DNA of 52,708 bases, from the NCBI RefSeq assembly GCF_010500995.1, contig NZ_QVMK01000041.1:1-52708 (forward strand), read 5' to 3'. Both the position numbers and the translations under genes were made by a program. Under the pieces are notes generated by a model. It worked only from the letters and a program-made list of their open reading frames with translations. It did no database searches and was not told where the DNA came from. Numbering within the stretch: position 1 is the stretch's first letter; each line of letters begins with the position of its first letter. Of this stretch, positions 1 through 9,050 are shown in pieces. Origin of the DNA: Bacteroides sp. 224 (GTDB lineage: Bacteria > Bacteroidota > Bacteroidia > Bacteroidales > Bacteroidaceae).

Positions 1-1
1 A

Positions 2-105
2 AAAACAAAAATACTCAATTGAAAAATCCAATGTGAGCACGATAACTATGCCTTGTGATGTATTGAAGAGGAAGAGAAAATTATCCCGAATTCAGGTTAA
101 TAGTA
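2..105. repeat. Dispersed ~100-bp repeat, copy 1
   Basis: This segment matches 25943-26046 over about 100 bases at roughly 80 percent by eye. The shared stretch includes CAATGTGAGCAC, a CTTGTGAT core and a GAGGAAGAG run. No intact reading frame is shared, so the copies look like non-coding repeats or remnants of one mobile element. The left end may be cut by the window edge. Confidence 0.6.
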
Positions 106-176
106 ATATGTAAATCGACAACAATTTCTTCTTTTTCTTGTTACTTATAATACAGCAATCTTTAAATTTTAAAATT

Positions 177-356
177 ATGCAACCCAAGCCAAGTACATTT
201 GCAGTAGGCATACTTATCTGCGTTATCTGCTTATTATTAGGAGCTTGTAAATCAAGTGCTTCTGATATTAATACATCTGTGACCCCTAATGCATCCAACC
301 AGGTACTTAGCAAAGTGGAAGGCACACTATCAGGATGGCAAGTATGTAACTATTAA
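177..356 (+). CDS. Small lipoprotein, hypothetical
   Basis: A 59-residue protein is read from the ATG at 177. It has a lysine near the N-terminus, a hydrophobic stretch (residues 9-22) and a lipobox-like LLGAC, so Cys24 would be lipidated and the protein exported. The mature part is only about 35 residues, Ser/Thr/Asn rich, and stops abruptly at CNY. It is either a genuine small lipoprotein or the truncated 5' end of a longer lipoprotein gene; nothing downstream before the next gene continues it. An upstream in-frame ATG at 138 would place 13 residues before the signal peptide and is less likely. Confidence 0.45.
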   Translation: MQPKPSTFAVGILICVICLLLGACKSSASDINTSVTPNASNQVLSKVEGTLSGWQVCNY

Positions 357-367
357 AAACTTTTAGC

Positions 368-375
368 TACATTTG
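368..375 (+). promoter_or_regulatory. Bacteroidetes -7 box for the exonuclease gene
   Basis: TACATTTG matches the TAnnTTTG consensus of the Bacteroidetes primary sigma factor and lies about 33 bases before the start codon at 408. No convincing TTTG -33 element is visible. Confidence 0.5.
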
Positions 376-407
376 CACGGAATAAATCCTACCAAATAAG
401 AAAATGT

Positions 408-974
408 ATGAAAATTGTTTTTTTTGATCTGGAAACCACCGGTACTTTACCTAACCGACACGGAATACATCAGATCAGTGGAGAAATTGTTATAGATGGC
501 GAAACTAAAGAAACTTTCGATTTCAATGTATGCCCCAATCCACAGGCTGAAATATTGGAAGAAGCTTTAAAGATAGCAGGAGTAACAAAAGAGCAGATAT
601 TAGCTTATCCGCCTATGTCTGTTGTATTCAAGCAGTTTGTTGAGATGTTAGGTAAATATGTCGACAAGTATGATAAGAAGGATAAATATTACCTGGCTGG
701 GTTTAATAATTCCGCGTTCGATAACCCATTCCTGCGTGGATGGTTCCTGCAAAACGGAGACAATTATTTTGGCTCTTGGTTCTGGAGTAATAGTTTCGAC
801 TTAATGATCTTGGCTACTCCGCATCTGGCACATAAACAACCGGAAATGGAGAACTTTAGGTTGGCAACTGTTGCCAAGCATCTCGGCATAGAAGTGATTG
901 AAGAGAAACTTCATGATGCCAGTTATGACATTGCGCTAACAAAAGCGATTTATGATGTGATATTTAAGGCATAG
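408..974 (+). CDS. DnaQ-fold 3'-5' exonuclease (DEDDh)
   Basis: A 188-residue protein made of a single exonuclease domain. The three DEDD motifs are present: ExoI as DLETTG (Asp7, Glu9), ExoII around NNSAFDNPF (Asp105), and ExoIII as HDASYDIA (His169, Asp174), so the family is DEDDh like DnaQ and RNase T. It should remove 3' nucleotides from DNA or RNA using two metal ions. It lacks the polymerase-binding tail of a replicative epsilon subunit and stands alone, so a repair or RNA-trimming role is more likely than replication proofreading. The start at 408 puts the ExoI motif right after the first beta strand; the ATG four bases upstream is out of frame. Confidence 0.85.
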   Translation: MKIVFFDLETTGTLPNRHGIHQISGEIVIDGETKETFDFNVCPNPQAEILEEALKIAGVTKEQILAYPPMSVVFKQFVEMLGKYVDKYDKKDKYYLAGFNNSAFDNPFLRGWFLQNGDNYFGSWFWSNSFDLMILATPHLAHKQPEMENFRLATVAKHLGIEVIEEKLHDASYDIALTKAIYDVIFKA

Positions 975-1331
975 ATTAAATTCAATTCAAAAAAAGGTGC
1001 AAAAATTAATCTTTGTACCATTTTTTGGTTGATTTGCGCATTGAACAGTATATCTTGCATTACACCGTTGCCAACACCGGGAATGCGTTGTTCGGTGGGT
1101 TTGCCTGCTTGCTTTCCTGTAATTGTGAATAAATACTTTTACTTCCATAATCATGCTGGCTTTTTCTGAAATTTTAATGTCGCAAGATCATGTTTGCAAA
1201 CTTTCTGGGAAAGGGGTGTTTCTATAGGCCTAAAGGGTACTTGCGCTTATACAAAAAAGAAGGCTGGCGTTTAGGTCTACACAAAAAACTTCTCTTATCT
1301 CCTCTCCATTTTGAGGCAAATGGTTACCATT
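975..1331. other. Gene-free stretch with a possible coding remnant
   Basis: No intact gene is seen. On the minus strand, about 990-1120 reads as an open stretch containing GKPTEQRIPGVGNG, which looks protein-like but has no recognisable start or family. It may be the decayed end of a lost gene. Confidence 0.3.
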
Positions 1332-2903
1332 TCATTCTACCTTCCATTCTCCTATATTTCTTTCTTCCTTGTTGAAATTCACACCTACTTTCACTACTTT
1401 TCGTTCATCAACAGTATAGGGAATGAGGTAGCCTTTTTCGTCTATTTGGCGGAGCGCATCTTCTACTGTTCCATCCAGTTTAAACTCAAATACATAAATG
1501 TGGTCTTGGGTCTTTACTACTGCGTCGGCACGACCACGCGCACTGCGTACCTCCGATTCTACAAACTCACCTATTAGTTTGAAAACAAGGTAGAATACTA
1601 CTTGGTAGTGTCGTTCGGTACGATCGTTTAGTTCGTAAGGGAAGTCGGCAAAAAAGGCACGTAAGCGATGCATAAAGGAAGGAACATCGCCACTCTCTAA
1701 TTCGCGTACAAAATGTTGAATATGGAATACACGTTCACTATCCGGTACAGAGGAATAAGAAGGTTGAAGGAATTTTAGAAAAGCATACTTTACTTCTTCA
1801 TTAGGAAAGCAAAGTGTATAGATGCCAAAACGAGGGTCATAATCTTTAATCGTCAGATACCCACTTTGGTAAATCAGTGGAATAGGATTATTCGTCTCTG
1901 CCCGGTATTCCGAGAAGGAGGATTGTTCTGCCTCTACGCCGTCGATAAGTGTACGCAGGTCATAGTTGCTCTCTTTCAGCAAATCTACCAAGAAAGTAGG
2001 TGTGCCGGTTTGGAACCAGTAGTTGTCTAACCGATACTTTTTTAGGGCATTCAATACGCTGAAAGGGTTGAACATGCCCTCACCGTATTCGTAGAAGTGG
2101 TAACCATCATAGAGGGCAGTCATCTTTTCTACTGTTTGCTCAAAAGTAAGGTGATTGTACTCTCCTACCTTTTTTATTTCGGGGCTGAATACCTCTACCA
2201 ATTCTTCTTTGGTGATGCCGCAGAGGGTATTGTAAGTGGGTTCCATACTGATATCGCTCAATTGATTGAGATCGCTGAATACACTTACTTGTGCAAACTT
2301 CGTAACCCCGGTCAGGAAAACGAAACGCAAGTAGCGGTCGGCACTTTTAAGTACTCCATAGAAAGCTTTTAATGTTTTCCGGTATTCATCCAGCAGGGGT
2401 TCATTGAGGATGGCTTGTAGCAAGGGCTTGTCGTATTCGTCGACCAATACTACTACGCCACGGCCGGTTTGTTCGTAGGCACGGCGGATAACACCAGAAA
2501 ACCGGTCGGAAAGACTTAATTCCCGTTCTTCTCTTCCCCATGTATCTTCCCATAATACTAAATGGCGTTCCAAAATCCAAACCAACCGCTCGGGCGATTC
2601 ATACTTCTCTGCATTCAAGTCGAGATGCAGGATGGGGTATTCTTTCCATTCTGTTTCCAGTTTCTCGACAGCCAGTCCTTCAAACAAATCTTTCCTTCCC
2701 AAGAAGTAAGACTCAAAGGTAGAAAGCAGCAGACTCTTACCAAACCGACGGGGACGGCTAAGAAAATAAGGCTTACCTGTATTAGCTATTTGCCATACCA
2801 AGTCTGTTTTATCTACATAAAGATAGCCCTCGTTGCGAATTTCCTCAAATGTCTGTATCCCTATCGGGAGTTTGCGGGTTAAGTCTATTGCTGATTTACT
2901 CAT
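1332..2903 (-). CDS. AAA-ATPase-like protein with C-terminal PD-(D/E)XK nuclease domain
   Basis: A 523-residue protein of the large Bacteroidetes family that pairs an AAA-ATPase-like domain (Pfam AAA-ATPase_like) with a PD-(D/E)XK nuclease domain (Pfam PDDEXK_9). A P-loop variant, PRRFGKSLL, lies at residues 51-60 and a Walker B, VVLVDEYDKP, at 151-160. Near the C-terminus, GRADAVV followed by FEFKLDG gives the Asp and Glu-x-Lys of the nuclease core. These proteins often occur in many paralogous copies per genome; their role is not established, though defence or mobile-element functions have been suggested. It is monocistronic here, and the adjoining genes on its upstream side are also minus-strand accessory genes. 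Confidence 0.85.
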   Translation of the reverse strand: MSKSAIDLTRKLPIGIQTFEEIRNEGYLYVDKTDLVWQIANTGKPYFLSRPRRFGKSLLLSTFESYFLGRKDLFEGLAVEKLETEWKEYPILHLDLNAEKYESPERLVWILERHLVLWEDTWGREERELSLSDRFSGVIRRAYEQTGRGVVVLVDEYDKPLLQAILNEPLLDEYRKTLKAFYGVLKSADRYLRFVFLTGVTKFAQVSVFSDLNQLSDISMEPTYNTLCGITKEELVEVFSPEIKKVGEYNHLTFEQTVEKMTALYDGYHFYEYGEGMFNPFSVLNALKKYRLDNYWFQTGTPTFLVDLLKESNYDLRTLIDGVEAEQSSFSEYRAETNNPIPLIYQSGYLTIKDYDPRFGIYTLCFPNEEVKYAFLKFLQPSYSSVPDSERVFHIQHFVRELESGDVPSFMHRLRAFFADFPYELNDRTERHYQVVFYLVFKLIGEFVESEVRSARGRADAVVKTQDHIYVFEFKLDGTVEDALRQIDEKGYLIPYTVDERKVVKVGVNFNKEERNIGEWKVE

Positions 2904-2982
2904 GATTCCTACGTTTTATAACTAAAACAAAAGTAAGCATAATTATTGAAAGGACTCTTAAATGGAATTCCATTTTTAACCC

Positions 2983-3843
2983 TTATTGCATCAATATTTT
3001 TGATTTTATTCGTTTTAAATAATCATTTATGCCAACTGGATTTTTCTGTTCAATACAATAAAGCATATTGAGCACATCTATCATCTTAGAGGTTGCCACT
3101 GCGGCATCTTTGCTTATAATTTCACCTCCGCCGTATGCTTTAATCATGGCTTCTCTTAGCAGATGGTCGTCTATTCCTCTAAAATCTTGTGACCTGTCAT
3201 ACAATCTTGCATCGCCAAAATCAATAATACCTACGCGATTTTCAGCATCTATCAAGGTGTTGTTGTAATCTAAGTCGCCATGACAGAAAACAAGTTCACC
3301 TGTCCCTGTCATACATTTCGGCACTTCGATGGTAAAAAAGTTATCTATCTTTTTTAGCTGCGATTCAGAAAAAAAGTCTTTTAGTAAATCTCTATCTTTT
3401 CGATACCAATCTTGGTATTCTTCTGCTTGCTCTTCGAGCGTTTGTATCTTTATATTACCGTAGTTTTTAATGCTGTGAAGTTGCTTTAAGAATTTGCCTA
3501 ATTGCGTACCTATTTCAACTTTTTGATCTTTGCTCAATTCATTTATAACTGTTCCGAGTGGCTTACCCTCTACGCCATAAAAGCCAAAGTATGAGTTATC
3601 CTCCGCTACCCAATTCAAAACAGGAATGCTTAAACTGAAGTTTTGTTCTTTTATTAATTTGAGTACAGCGATTTCCTGCTTACATTCTTCTCGGAATTTG
3701 ACATTACGCGGAAATTTGAATACGATTTTTCCACCATTGATGATATAGAGTCGACTGGTCCAGCCTGTTTCATTGATTTCAATTTGACTCTCGTCAACGC
3801 ACGCTAATTGTTTTACTATTTTTAGTTCGTTTTCTGCTGTCAT
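2983..3843 (-). CDS. APH-fold phosphotransferase
   Basis: A 286-residue protein with the aminoglycoside phosphotransferase/choline kinase fold. Visible features are a candidate ATP-binding lysine in VFKF (Lys43), the catalytic loop CHGDLDYNN (residues 187-194) and the metal-binding IDFGDA (207-212). It probably transfers phosphate from ATP to a small hydroxylated molecule. Members include antibiotic-resistance enzymes as well as kinases of sugars and unknown metabolites, and the sequence does not allow a substrate or resistance claim. It is 31 bp upstream of nothing but its own terminator side, and is separated by 31 bp from the SMI1/KNR4-like gene on the same strand, so the two may be cotranscribed. 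Confidence 0.75.
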   Translation of the reverse strand: MTAENELKIVKQLACVDESQIEINETGWTSRLYIINGGKIVFKFPRNVKFREECKQEIAVLKLIKEQNFSLSIPVLNWVAEDNSYFGFYGVEGKPLGTVINELSKDQKVEIGTQLGKFLKQLHSIKNYGNIKIQTLEEQAEEYQDWYRKDRDLLKDFFSESQLKKIDNFFTIEVPKCMTGTGELVFCHGDLDYNNTLIDAENRVGIIDFGDARLYDRSQDFRGIDDHLLREAMIKAYGGGEIISKDAAVATSKMIDVLNMLYCIEQKNPVGINDYLKRIKSKILMQ

Positions 3844-3874
3844 ACAAGTGCTATATTAAGAAGAAAACAAAACC

Positions 3875-4303
3875 TCACCATTCTTCAAAATTTTCTTCAA
3901 TAAATTCTCCTAAACTTTGAGCCAGCACCTCTCGTTCGTCACAATCGTGATAAAAAATCACTACTTCCCCTTTTTCATTGATAAGGAAAGGATTGCCTGC
4001 GCCATCATCGCCAATCAGAATACTTTTTAGAGCCTCATTTTCGCGTATATCTCCATTGCCATAGGCTATTCTCATTTCTTTGGTTAACTTCACGCTATTT
4101 CGCGGGTCCTCAAATGCATAAATATCTATTCCGGCATAAGCTTCTCCAAACCGACATACAAAATCAACATAATCTTCCGGCAGATTTATATTTAGTGCAG
4201 TCTCCGCCTCATTTATTTGTTCAGTAGTGACGGGAGCGCCTTTCATTGTAGGATGCTCAGAGTAGAACTTCTCCAAACGTTTAATAAGTTTTTGATCTAT
4301 CAT
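3875..4303 (-). CDS. SMI1/KNR4-family protein (likely orphan immunity protein)
   Basis: A 142-residue single-domain protein. The N-terminal helix is followed by EAETALNINLPEDYVDFV, the typical SMI1/KNR4 signature, then an acidic body with DIYAFEDPRN and IGDDGAGNPF. In bacteria this superfamily is best known as immunity proteins to polymorphic toxins delivered by contact or by type VI secretion. No toxin gene lies next to it, so if it is an immunity gene it is an orphan. It sits between an APH-fold kinase and an Imm26-like gene on the same strand. Cytoplasmic; no signal peptide. Confidence 0.75.
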   Translation of the reverse strand: MIDQKLIKRLEKFYSEHPTMKGAPVTTEQINEAETALNINLPEDYVDFVCRFGEAYAGIDIYAFEDPRNSVKLTKEMRIAYGNGDIRENEALKSILIGDDGAGNPFLINEKGEVVIFYHDCDEREVLAQSLGEFIEENFEEW

Positions 4304-4445
4304 ATTAATTGTATTACTTTGCGAATTTGCGAAGATAATATAAATTAATGAAGCCCTTTATAATGTGACAGAGAAAATGAAATGCCAAGGTTGCAATTGT
4401 AACTTAATAAATTCACTATTTGGCAGTTGCTACAAATGCGAAAAG

Positions 4446-5090
4446 TTATTCATAAAATCTACCCAAATCCATCCCGTACTTTAGCGCCAATTCATAATAT
4501 GAAATATTTAAATCTTCTCCTATTTGATTATATACTTCTTTGCGTTGTTTCTCGGTAAAACGCAAATCTTCTTTTTCCAAAAATGCATGAGGCATAAAGT
4601 CCATTAAGTCATCTCTGTTTTGATAATGACAAGCCATCATCAACACAGTTGAATACCTGAAGTGGACTTCCTGTTGAATGTCAAAATCTCCCAACCAATC
4701 CTTTTTGGTTAGTTTTGTCGGAAGTTGTACTTCGCCGCATCTGAAGCAATACCCAACTTTGGCTACAACAGTAATGCTTTCGGGAAAGCTGATGTCCTTT
4801 TTGTAATCAATAGGCTCGTTTTTATAGAAATGCCAATCTGTCTTGTCTTTTCTGGCATAAAACTGTTTCTTTTGAGTAAAGATGCTTGAAATGATAAATT
4901 CTGTTTCGACCAAAATCGGTTCGTCATAAATCCCTTTGTAAACCCCAACTAAATAACAATCGTGAAAAGACTTCATGGGAATTTCTCTAACGGGCATTCT
5001 TTCGGCTATGTCCATTAACACCTTGCCAAAGAAATATTTTCCTTGGTATTGAACATAGAATATATCGCCTTCTTGTAATTTGTCTGTCAT
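4446..5090 (-). CDS. Imm26-like immunity family protein
   Basis: A 214-residue soluble protein. The N-terminal half has the pattern of immunity protein family 26: GDIFYVQYQGKYFFGKVL at residues 8-25, then LVGVYKGIYDEP, a beta-rich segment seen in Imm26 domains. The C-terminal half is helical and carries a CFRCGEV motif of unknown meaning. Family assignment rests on this pattern only. It lies in a co-oriented run with SMI1/KNR4-like and HEAT-like genes and has no neighbouring toxin. Confidence 0.6.
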   Translation of the reverse strand: MTDKLQEGDIFYVQYQGKYFFGKVLMDIAERMPVREIPMKSFHDCYLVGVYKGIYDEPILVETEFIISSIFTQKKQFYARKDKTDWHFYKNEPIDYKKDISFPESITVVAKVGYCFRCGEVQLPTKLTKKDWLGDFDIQQEVHFRYSTVLMMACHYQNRDDLMDFMPHAFLEKEDLRFTEKQRKEVYNQIGEDLNISYYELALKYGMDLGRFYE

Positions 5091-5128
5091 AAAATCAATT
5101 TATAATAGAATGTATTGCATTTCTGTTA

Positions 5129-5899
5129 TTATTGGATAAACAACTTAATATCCTCTAATGCATCAGCAATAGTTCCTGCTATTTGGCTGTCTTGCTTCAT
5201 ATACAATTCAAGGATGGGAATAACTTCCTCTTTATCAATAGTGGAATGTATCCGGGCTAAATGTCCTAAGCATATAACAGCTAATTGCCTGATATCTTTA
5301 TGCAGTTTTTTATCTCTAATAAGTGAGATGCATTCCTTTTGTACCAATCGCCAATCATCAAAATTAAAACACAGGTACAATAAAATACTGGTTGCAGATT
5401 CTAAATTTTCTGAATGAAGGATTTCAATTGCTTCTTCGTTTATTTTTGCCTCTGTCCATTCTACAAAGGTTTCTGTGCCATTAATTTTTCCGAAAAAAGA
5501 ACCTTTGGCTTTAAGTATTGCCACCTTTGATTTTAAGTAATTGTTAAAGATCAGTTGATTCTGATAATTGAGTTCGGCCTTTTCCCACTCTTCAGCATTG
5601 GTGTTTATTTGGATGAGTTTCTCAAAGGATGTGGCTTCTCTCTCTTTGGCATATTCTATCGGGTGAGGAATTTTAGTTTGTTGCTGACTTGATAGCCAAT
5701 GGAACCAATAATTCTGAAGGCTTTTACAGTGCTCAAAGATGTCATCAGGTAGGGGTGTAAGTAGATATTCGTCTGTCCAGTCGTCCTTTTCATCCGAGAA
5801 AATATTCGCGTAATGAAAAGCTCGACCATTATAATTGGCTGTTCCTTCAATAATGGTCATATCCCAGTGGTTGTCAACACTATAAACTTTCTCTTTCAT
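5129..5899 (-). CDS. HEAT-like repeat protein, probable immunity-type gene
   Basis: A 256-residue protein is read from the ATG at 5899 (MKEKVYSVDNHW). An earlier in-frame ATG at 6043 would add 48 residues of low-complexity, non-conserved character and is not preferred. The N-terminal part contains GRAFHYANIF and YLLTPLPDDI, a beta-rich pattern seen in proteins of toxin-immunity loci. The C-terminal 85 residues form two or three helix pairs (SILLYLCFNFDDW, IRQLAVICLGHLARI, QIAGTIADALEDI) like short HEAT repeats. The function is inferred from gene company: it is the first gene of the minus-strand run that includes Imm26-like and SMI1/KNR4-like proteins. Confidence 0.6.
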   Translation of the reverse strand: MKEKVYSVDNHWDMTIIEGTANYNGRAFHYANIFSDEKDDWTDEYLLTPLPDDIFEHCKSLQNYWFHWLSSQQQTKIPHPIEYAKEREATSFEKLIQINTNAEEWEKAELNYQNQLIFNNYLKSKVAILKAKGSFFGKINGTETFVEWTEAKINEEAIEILHSENLESATSILLYLCFNFDDWRLVQKECISLIRDKKLHKDIRQLAVICLGHLARIHSTIDKEEVIPILELYMKQDSQIAGTIADALEDIKLFIQ

Positions 5900-6292
5900 G
5901 GTATTTCTTTTCAGTATATATGGTGGTAAAAGGCCTTCAATGGTATCGCTTATTTTTAAATGGAGTTCTGCAAAAATAATAAAAAAAGGGATATTTGGGG
6001 GATTTTCAAAGTGGAGGTTTGTAGATTGGAGAATACTAAACAATCTTAATCGTAAAATGGGAACTGAGCGAATTTACAATCATCAGTATTGGGACAGAAC
6101 GAAAAGAGAGGGCGGATCTGTTCGTGAGGTGGTGGTATAAATTATAATTTGGTGCAATTTTCCGTCACATTCTGCGTGGAAAGCACTACATTTGCCCATC
6201 TAATAATGGACAGTTTATGAAAAAGCCCATCGCTTTCCTGTCTGAAAAGAATCGGAAAAACTTTAGGAAATTGACAAAATAAGAAAAGAGAC
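5900..6292. other. Intergenic stretch between divergent genes
   Basis: No intact gene is visible. The left half is AT rich and probably carries the promoter of the leftward immunity-like genes. The plus strand at 6057-6140 is open and ends in a VREVVV tail, but has no recognisable family. Confidence 0.4.
6187..6194 (+). promoter_or_regulatory. -7 box upstream of the rhuM remnant
   Basis: TACATTTG fits TAnnTTTG and lies about 100 bases before the ATG at 6293, implying a leader of about 90 bases if it is still used. Confidence 0.4.
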
Positions 6293-7088
6293 ATGCAAAA
6301 TAATATTATCTTTTATACCACCCCGTTAGGGAATATAAGTATCCAAGTTCAATTTGAAAACGGTACATTCTGGCTTACACAAAAACGTATGGCTGAACTT
6401 TTTGGGGTAGATGTCAGAACAATCAATGAGCATTTACAGAATATTTTCAAATCAAGAGAGTTGGAAAAAGAAGCAACTGTCCGGAAAATCCGGATAGTTC
6501 AGCAAGAAGGTTTCAGAGAAGTGTCTCGTGAATTGGATTTTTACCATTTAGATGCTATTATCGCTGTTGGTTACCGTGTAAATAGCTATCAGGCCACTCA
6601 ATTTCGCATTTGGGCAACCAACACACTTAGAGAATATATAACCAAAGGCTTTGTGTTGAATGATGAGCTGTTGAAAAATGGACAAGCATTCGGAAAAGAT
6701 TATTTCGATGAACTTTTAGAAAGGATTCGGGAAATTCGGGCAAGTGAACGCCGATTCTATCAAAAAGTCACAGATATTTATGCTACTGCTGCCGACTATG
6801 ATAAAAATTCACCTGTAACCAAAGACTTCTTTGCATCTGTAGGCAGAGAACAGAGCCGAACGTGGCATCTCCACCACTATGCAAGATTGGGCTAACTTTC
6901 TAAATCAATTTTTAGAGCTATCCCAATATCCCGTCCTGCAAGATTCCGGTAAAGTCTCTGCCTTAGAAGCAAAATTGAAAGCCGAGCAGGAATATGAAGT
7001 GTTCAGGAAAATTCAAGATGAATATTACCTATCTGATTTTGATAAGGAAGTGAAGCGAATAAAAGGAAAAAATAAACCACCAAGGTAA
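6293..7088 (+). pseudogene. RhuM-family protein gene with internal deletion and frameshift
   Basis: The first frame (6293-6895) encodes the N-terminal part of a RhuM family protein, including FWLTQKRMAELFGV, DFYHLDAIIAVGYRV and ATDFYATAADYD-like segments. After FFASV (about 6842) the frame changes. Reading the other frame from about 6842 gives AENRAERGISTTMQDWANFL and LQDSGKVS, the normal C-terminal part of the family. Intact members have roughly 70 more residues between these blocks, so a deletion removed that piece and shifted the frame. RhuM proteins accompany mobile and restriction-modification loci; their biochemical role is unclear. The product here is probably non-functional, or a truncated protein of about 200 residues. 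Confidence 0.8.
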
Positions 7089-7218
7089 AGTCTTCATCTT
7101 ATTCTCGCCATGTGCCAAAAAATCCGTTGCCCTAAAACCCGATGCCTTTTTAGCGTAAACGCTGGTGGCGTTTAGGACAACTAAGTTAACTACGTTTTCG
7201 GATTTCCTACGAAACACC

Positions 7219-7226
7219 TATCTTTG
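7219..7226 (+). promoter_or_regulatory. -7 box for the AlkC-like gene
   Basis: TATCTTTG fits TAnnTTTG and lies 20 bases before the start codon at 7247. A TTTTC at 7195-7199 is a weak -33 candidate. Confidence 0.5.
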
Positions 7227-7246
7227 CCGGAAATAAAACTACAACC

Positions 7247-8383
7247 ATGGCAGAACCCTTTAAAAATATGTACAACGAGCAGTTTCTCAACCTATTCACG
7301 AAAGACTTAAAGCTCGTCATCCCAAACTTAGAGCCCCACGCATTTGTGTCTCAGGTAATGGACAAGGAATGGGAAAACAGAGAACTCAAACAACGTACCG
7401 CACACATTGCAACAGTGCTGAAAAGTTTTTTGCCGGCAGATTACAAAGCTGCAATCGCCAAAATACTCGAACTGTTGGATTGCATAGAACCCCGATATCC
7501 TCATTGTTCCAAGATAGACGATACAAAGTTTGGTCTGCTATTAGAATATGGAGGGATTCTGGATAGCTACATAGAACAATACGGACTGGACGATTACGAA
7601 ACCTCCGTTAAAGCCATAGAGAGAATCACCCAGTTTACAAGTTGTGAATTTGTAACTCATCCCTTTATCGTTAAATATCCTGATGCGATGATGGCGCAAA
7701 TGCTCGTTTGGTCGAAGCACGAACATTGGGGAGTAAGGCGGCTTGCATCCGAAGGTTGCCGCCCACGCCTGCCCTGGGCGATGGCCATACCAAGCCTGAA
7801 GGCAAACCCTGCCCCCATCCTCCCCATACTGGAAAACCTTAAAAACGACCCGGCAAGATTTGTGCGACTAAGTGTTGCCAACAACCTGAATGACATCGCC
7901 AAAGACAATCCCGAAGTAGTCGTTGATTTAGTGAAAAGATGGCGAGGAGAGTCGGAAGAAGTAGATTGGGTCATTAAACACGGCTGCCGGACACTCCTCA
8001 AACAAGGTAACCCGGAAGTGATGAAACTATTCGGTTTGGGATCTGCCAAGAATATACAAATTGAGAACCTCCGGATAGCAACCCCCAAAGTAAAAGTCGG
8101 CGATTCGTTGGAGTTTAGTTTCAACCTATCAAATAATAGCAACAAAAATATTAAAATAAGACTCGAATACGCCTTGTATTACCAAAAGGCGAACGGTACA
8201 TTATCGAAGAAAGTCTGCAAAATCAGCGAGAAAGATTATACAGCAAACTCAATCACACGTATCACTCGGAAACACTCTTTCAAGGTAGTGACCACCCGGA
8301 AACTTCACCCCGGACTTCATCAGGTGGCTGTTATAATCAACGGAAGTGAGTTTGACAAACATGATTTCGAACTGGTAGAATGA
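7247..8383 (+). CDS. DNA alkylation repair protein, AlkC-like
   Basis: A 378-residue HEAT-like repeat DNA glycosylase of the AlkC/AlkD superfamily, which excises N3- and N7-alkylated purines. The start MAEPFKNMYNEQF and the central VWSKHEHWGVRRLASEG followed by CRPRLPW and VRLSVANNLNDIAKD are typical of AlkC. Residues from about 272 onward form a beta-rich segment (FSFNLSNNSNKN to the end) matching the extra Ig-like domain that separates AlkC from AlkD. The stop codon overlaps the next start (ATGA), so it is translationally coupled to the YdeI/OmdA-like gene. It acts on chromosomal DNA in the cytoplasm. Confidence 0.85.
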   Translation: MAEPFKNMYNEQFLNLFTKDLKLVIPNLEPHAFVSQVMDKEWENRELKQRTAHIATVLKSFLPADYKAAIAKILELLDCIEPRYPHCSKIDDTKFGLLLEYGGILDSYIEQYGLDDYETSVKAIERITQFTSCEFVTHPFIVKYPDAMMAQMLVWSKHEHWGVRRLASEGCRPRLPWAMAIPSLKANPAPILPILENLKNDPARFVRLSVANNLNDIAKDNPEVVVDLVKRWRGESEEVDWVIKHGCRTLLKQGNPEVMKLFGLGSAKNIQIENLRIATPKVKVGDSLEFSFNLSNNSNKNIKIRLEYALYYQKANGTLSKKVCKISEKDYTANSITRITRKHSFKVVTTRKLHPGLHQVAVIINGSEFDKHDFELVE

Positions 8384-8973
8384 AAAACACTGTAAGCAAC
8401 CAATTGCAACCGGCGGCAGCAATAAAATACTTTGAAGACAGAAAAGACTGGCGAAAGTGGCTGACAGACAATTTTGAGACAGCCAACGAAGTTTGGTTTG
8501 TATTCCCTCAAAAATCGTCGGGCAAAAAAAGCATCACCTACAACGATGCTGTTGAAGAAGCCCTCTGCTTCGAGTGGATCGACAGCACGATAAAACCGCT
8601 TGACGAAGAACACCGGATTCAGCGTTTCACTCCCCGGAATCCTAAAAGCACTTACTCGCAAGCCAATAAAGAAAGACTCAACTGGTTGTTGGAAAACAAG
8701 ATGATACACCCAAAGTTTGAAGATAAAATACGCGACGTTTTATCTGCTCCTTTTATTTTCCCCAATGACATAACCGACAGATTGAAAGAAGACTGTACTG
8801 TATGGAAAAACTATCAACTCTTTTCCGATGCATATAAGCGTATCCGGATTGCATACATTAAAGCTGCCAGGAAGCGACCCGAAGAGTTTGAAAAACGCTT
8901 AAACAATTTTATTGGTAAAACGAAGGAGAATAAAAAGATAACAGGATTTGGGGGAATTGAGAAGTATTATTGA
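8380..8973 (+). CDS. YdeI/OmpD-associated family protein
   Basis: A 197-residue protein overlapping the AlkC-like gene by four bases. The signature of the family is clear: WRKWLTDNF, EVWFVFPQKSSGKKSITYND, EEALCFEWIDS and RFTPRNPKSTYSQANKER. Members are small cytoplasmic proteins annotated as bacteriocin-protection or YdeI/OmdA proteins. Their molecular action is not known, and links to peptide resistance come from a few species. Coupling to a DNA repair gene suggests coordinated stress expression, but this is inference. The ATG used here gives the normal family length. Confidence 0.8.
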   Translation: MKNTVSNQLQPAAAIKYFEDRKDWRKWLTDNFETANEVWFVFPQKSSGKKSITYNDAVEEALCFEWIDSTIKPLDEEHRIQRFTPRNPKSTYSQANKERLNWLLENKMIHPKFEDKIRDVLSAPFIFPNDITDRLKEDCTVWKNYQLFSDAYKRIRIAYIKAARKRPEEFEKRLNNFIGKTKENKKITGFGGIEKYY

Positions 8974-9050
8974 ATAGGGGGGATCTCTACTTTTTAGGGG
9001 ATTGTTGGTACCGATAGCTGTAAGTTTTAGCACCTGTTGGGTGCATCGAT

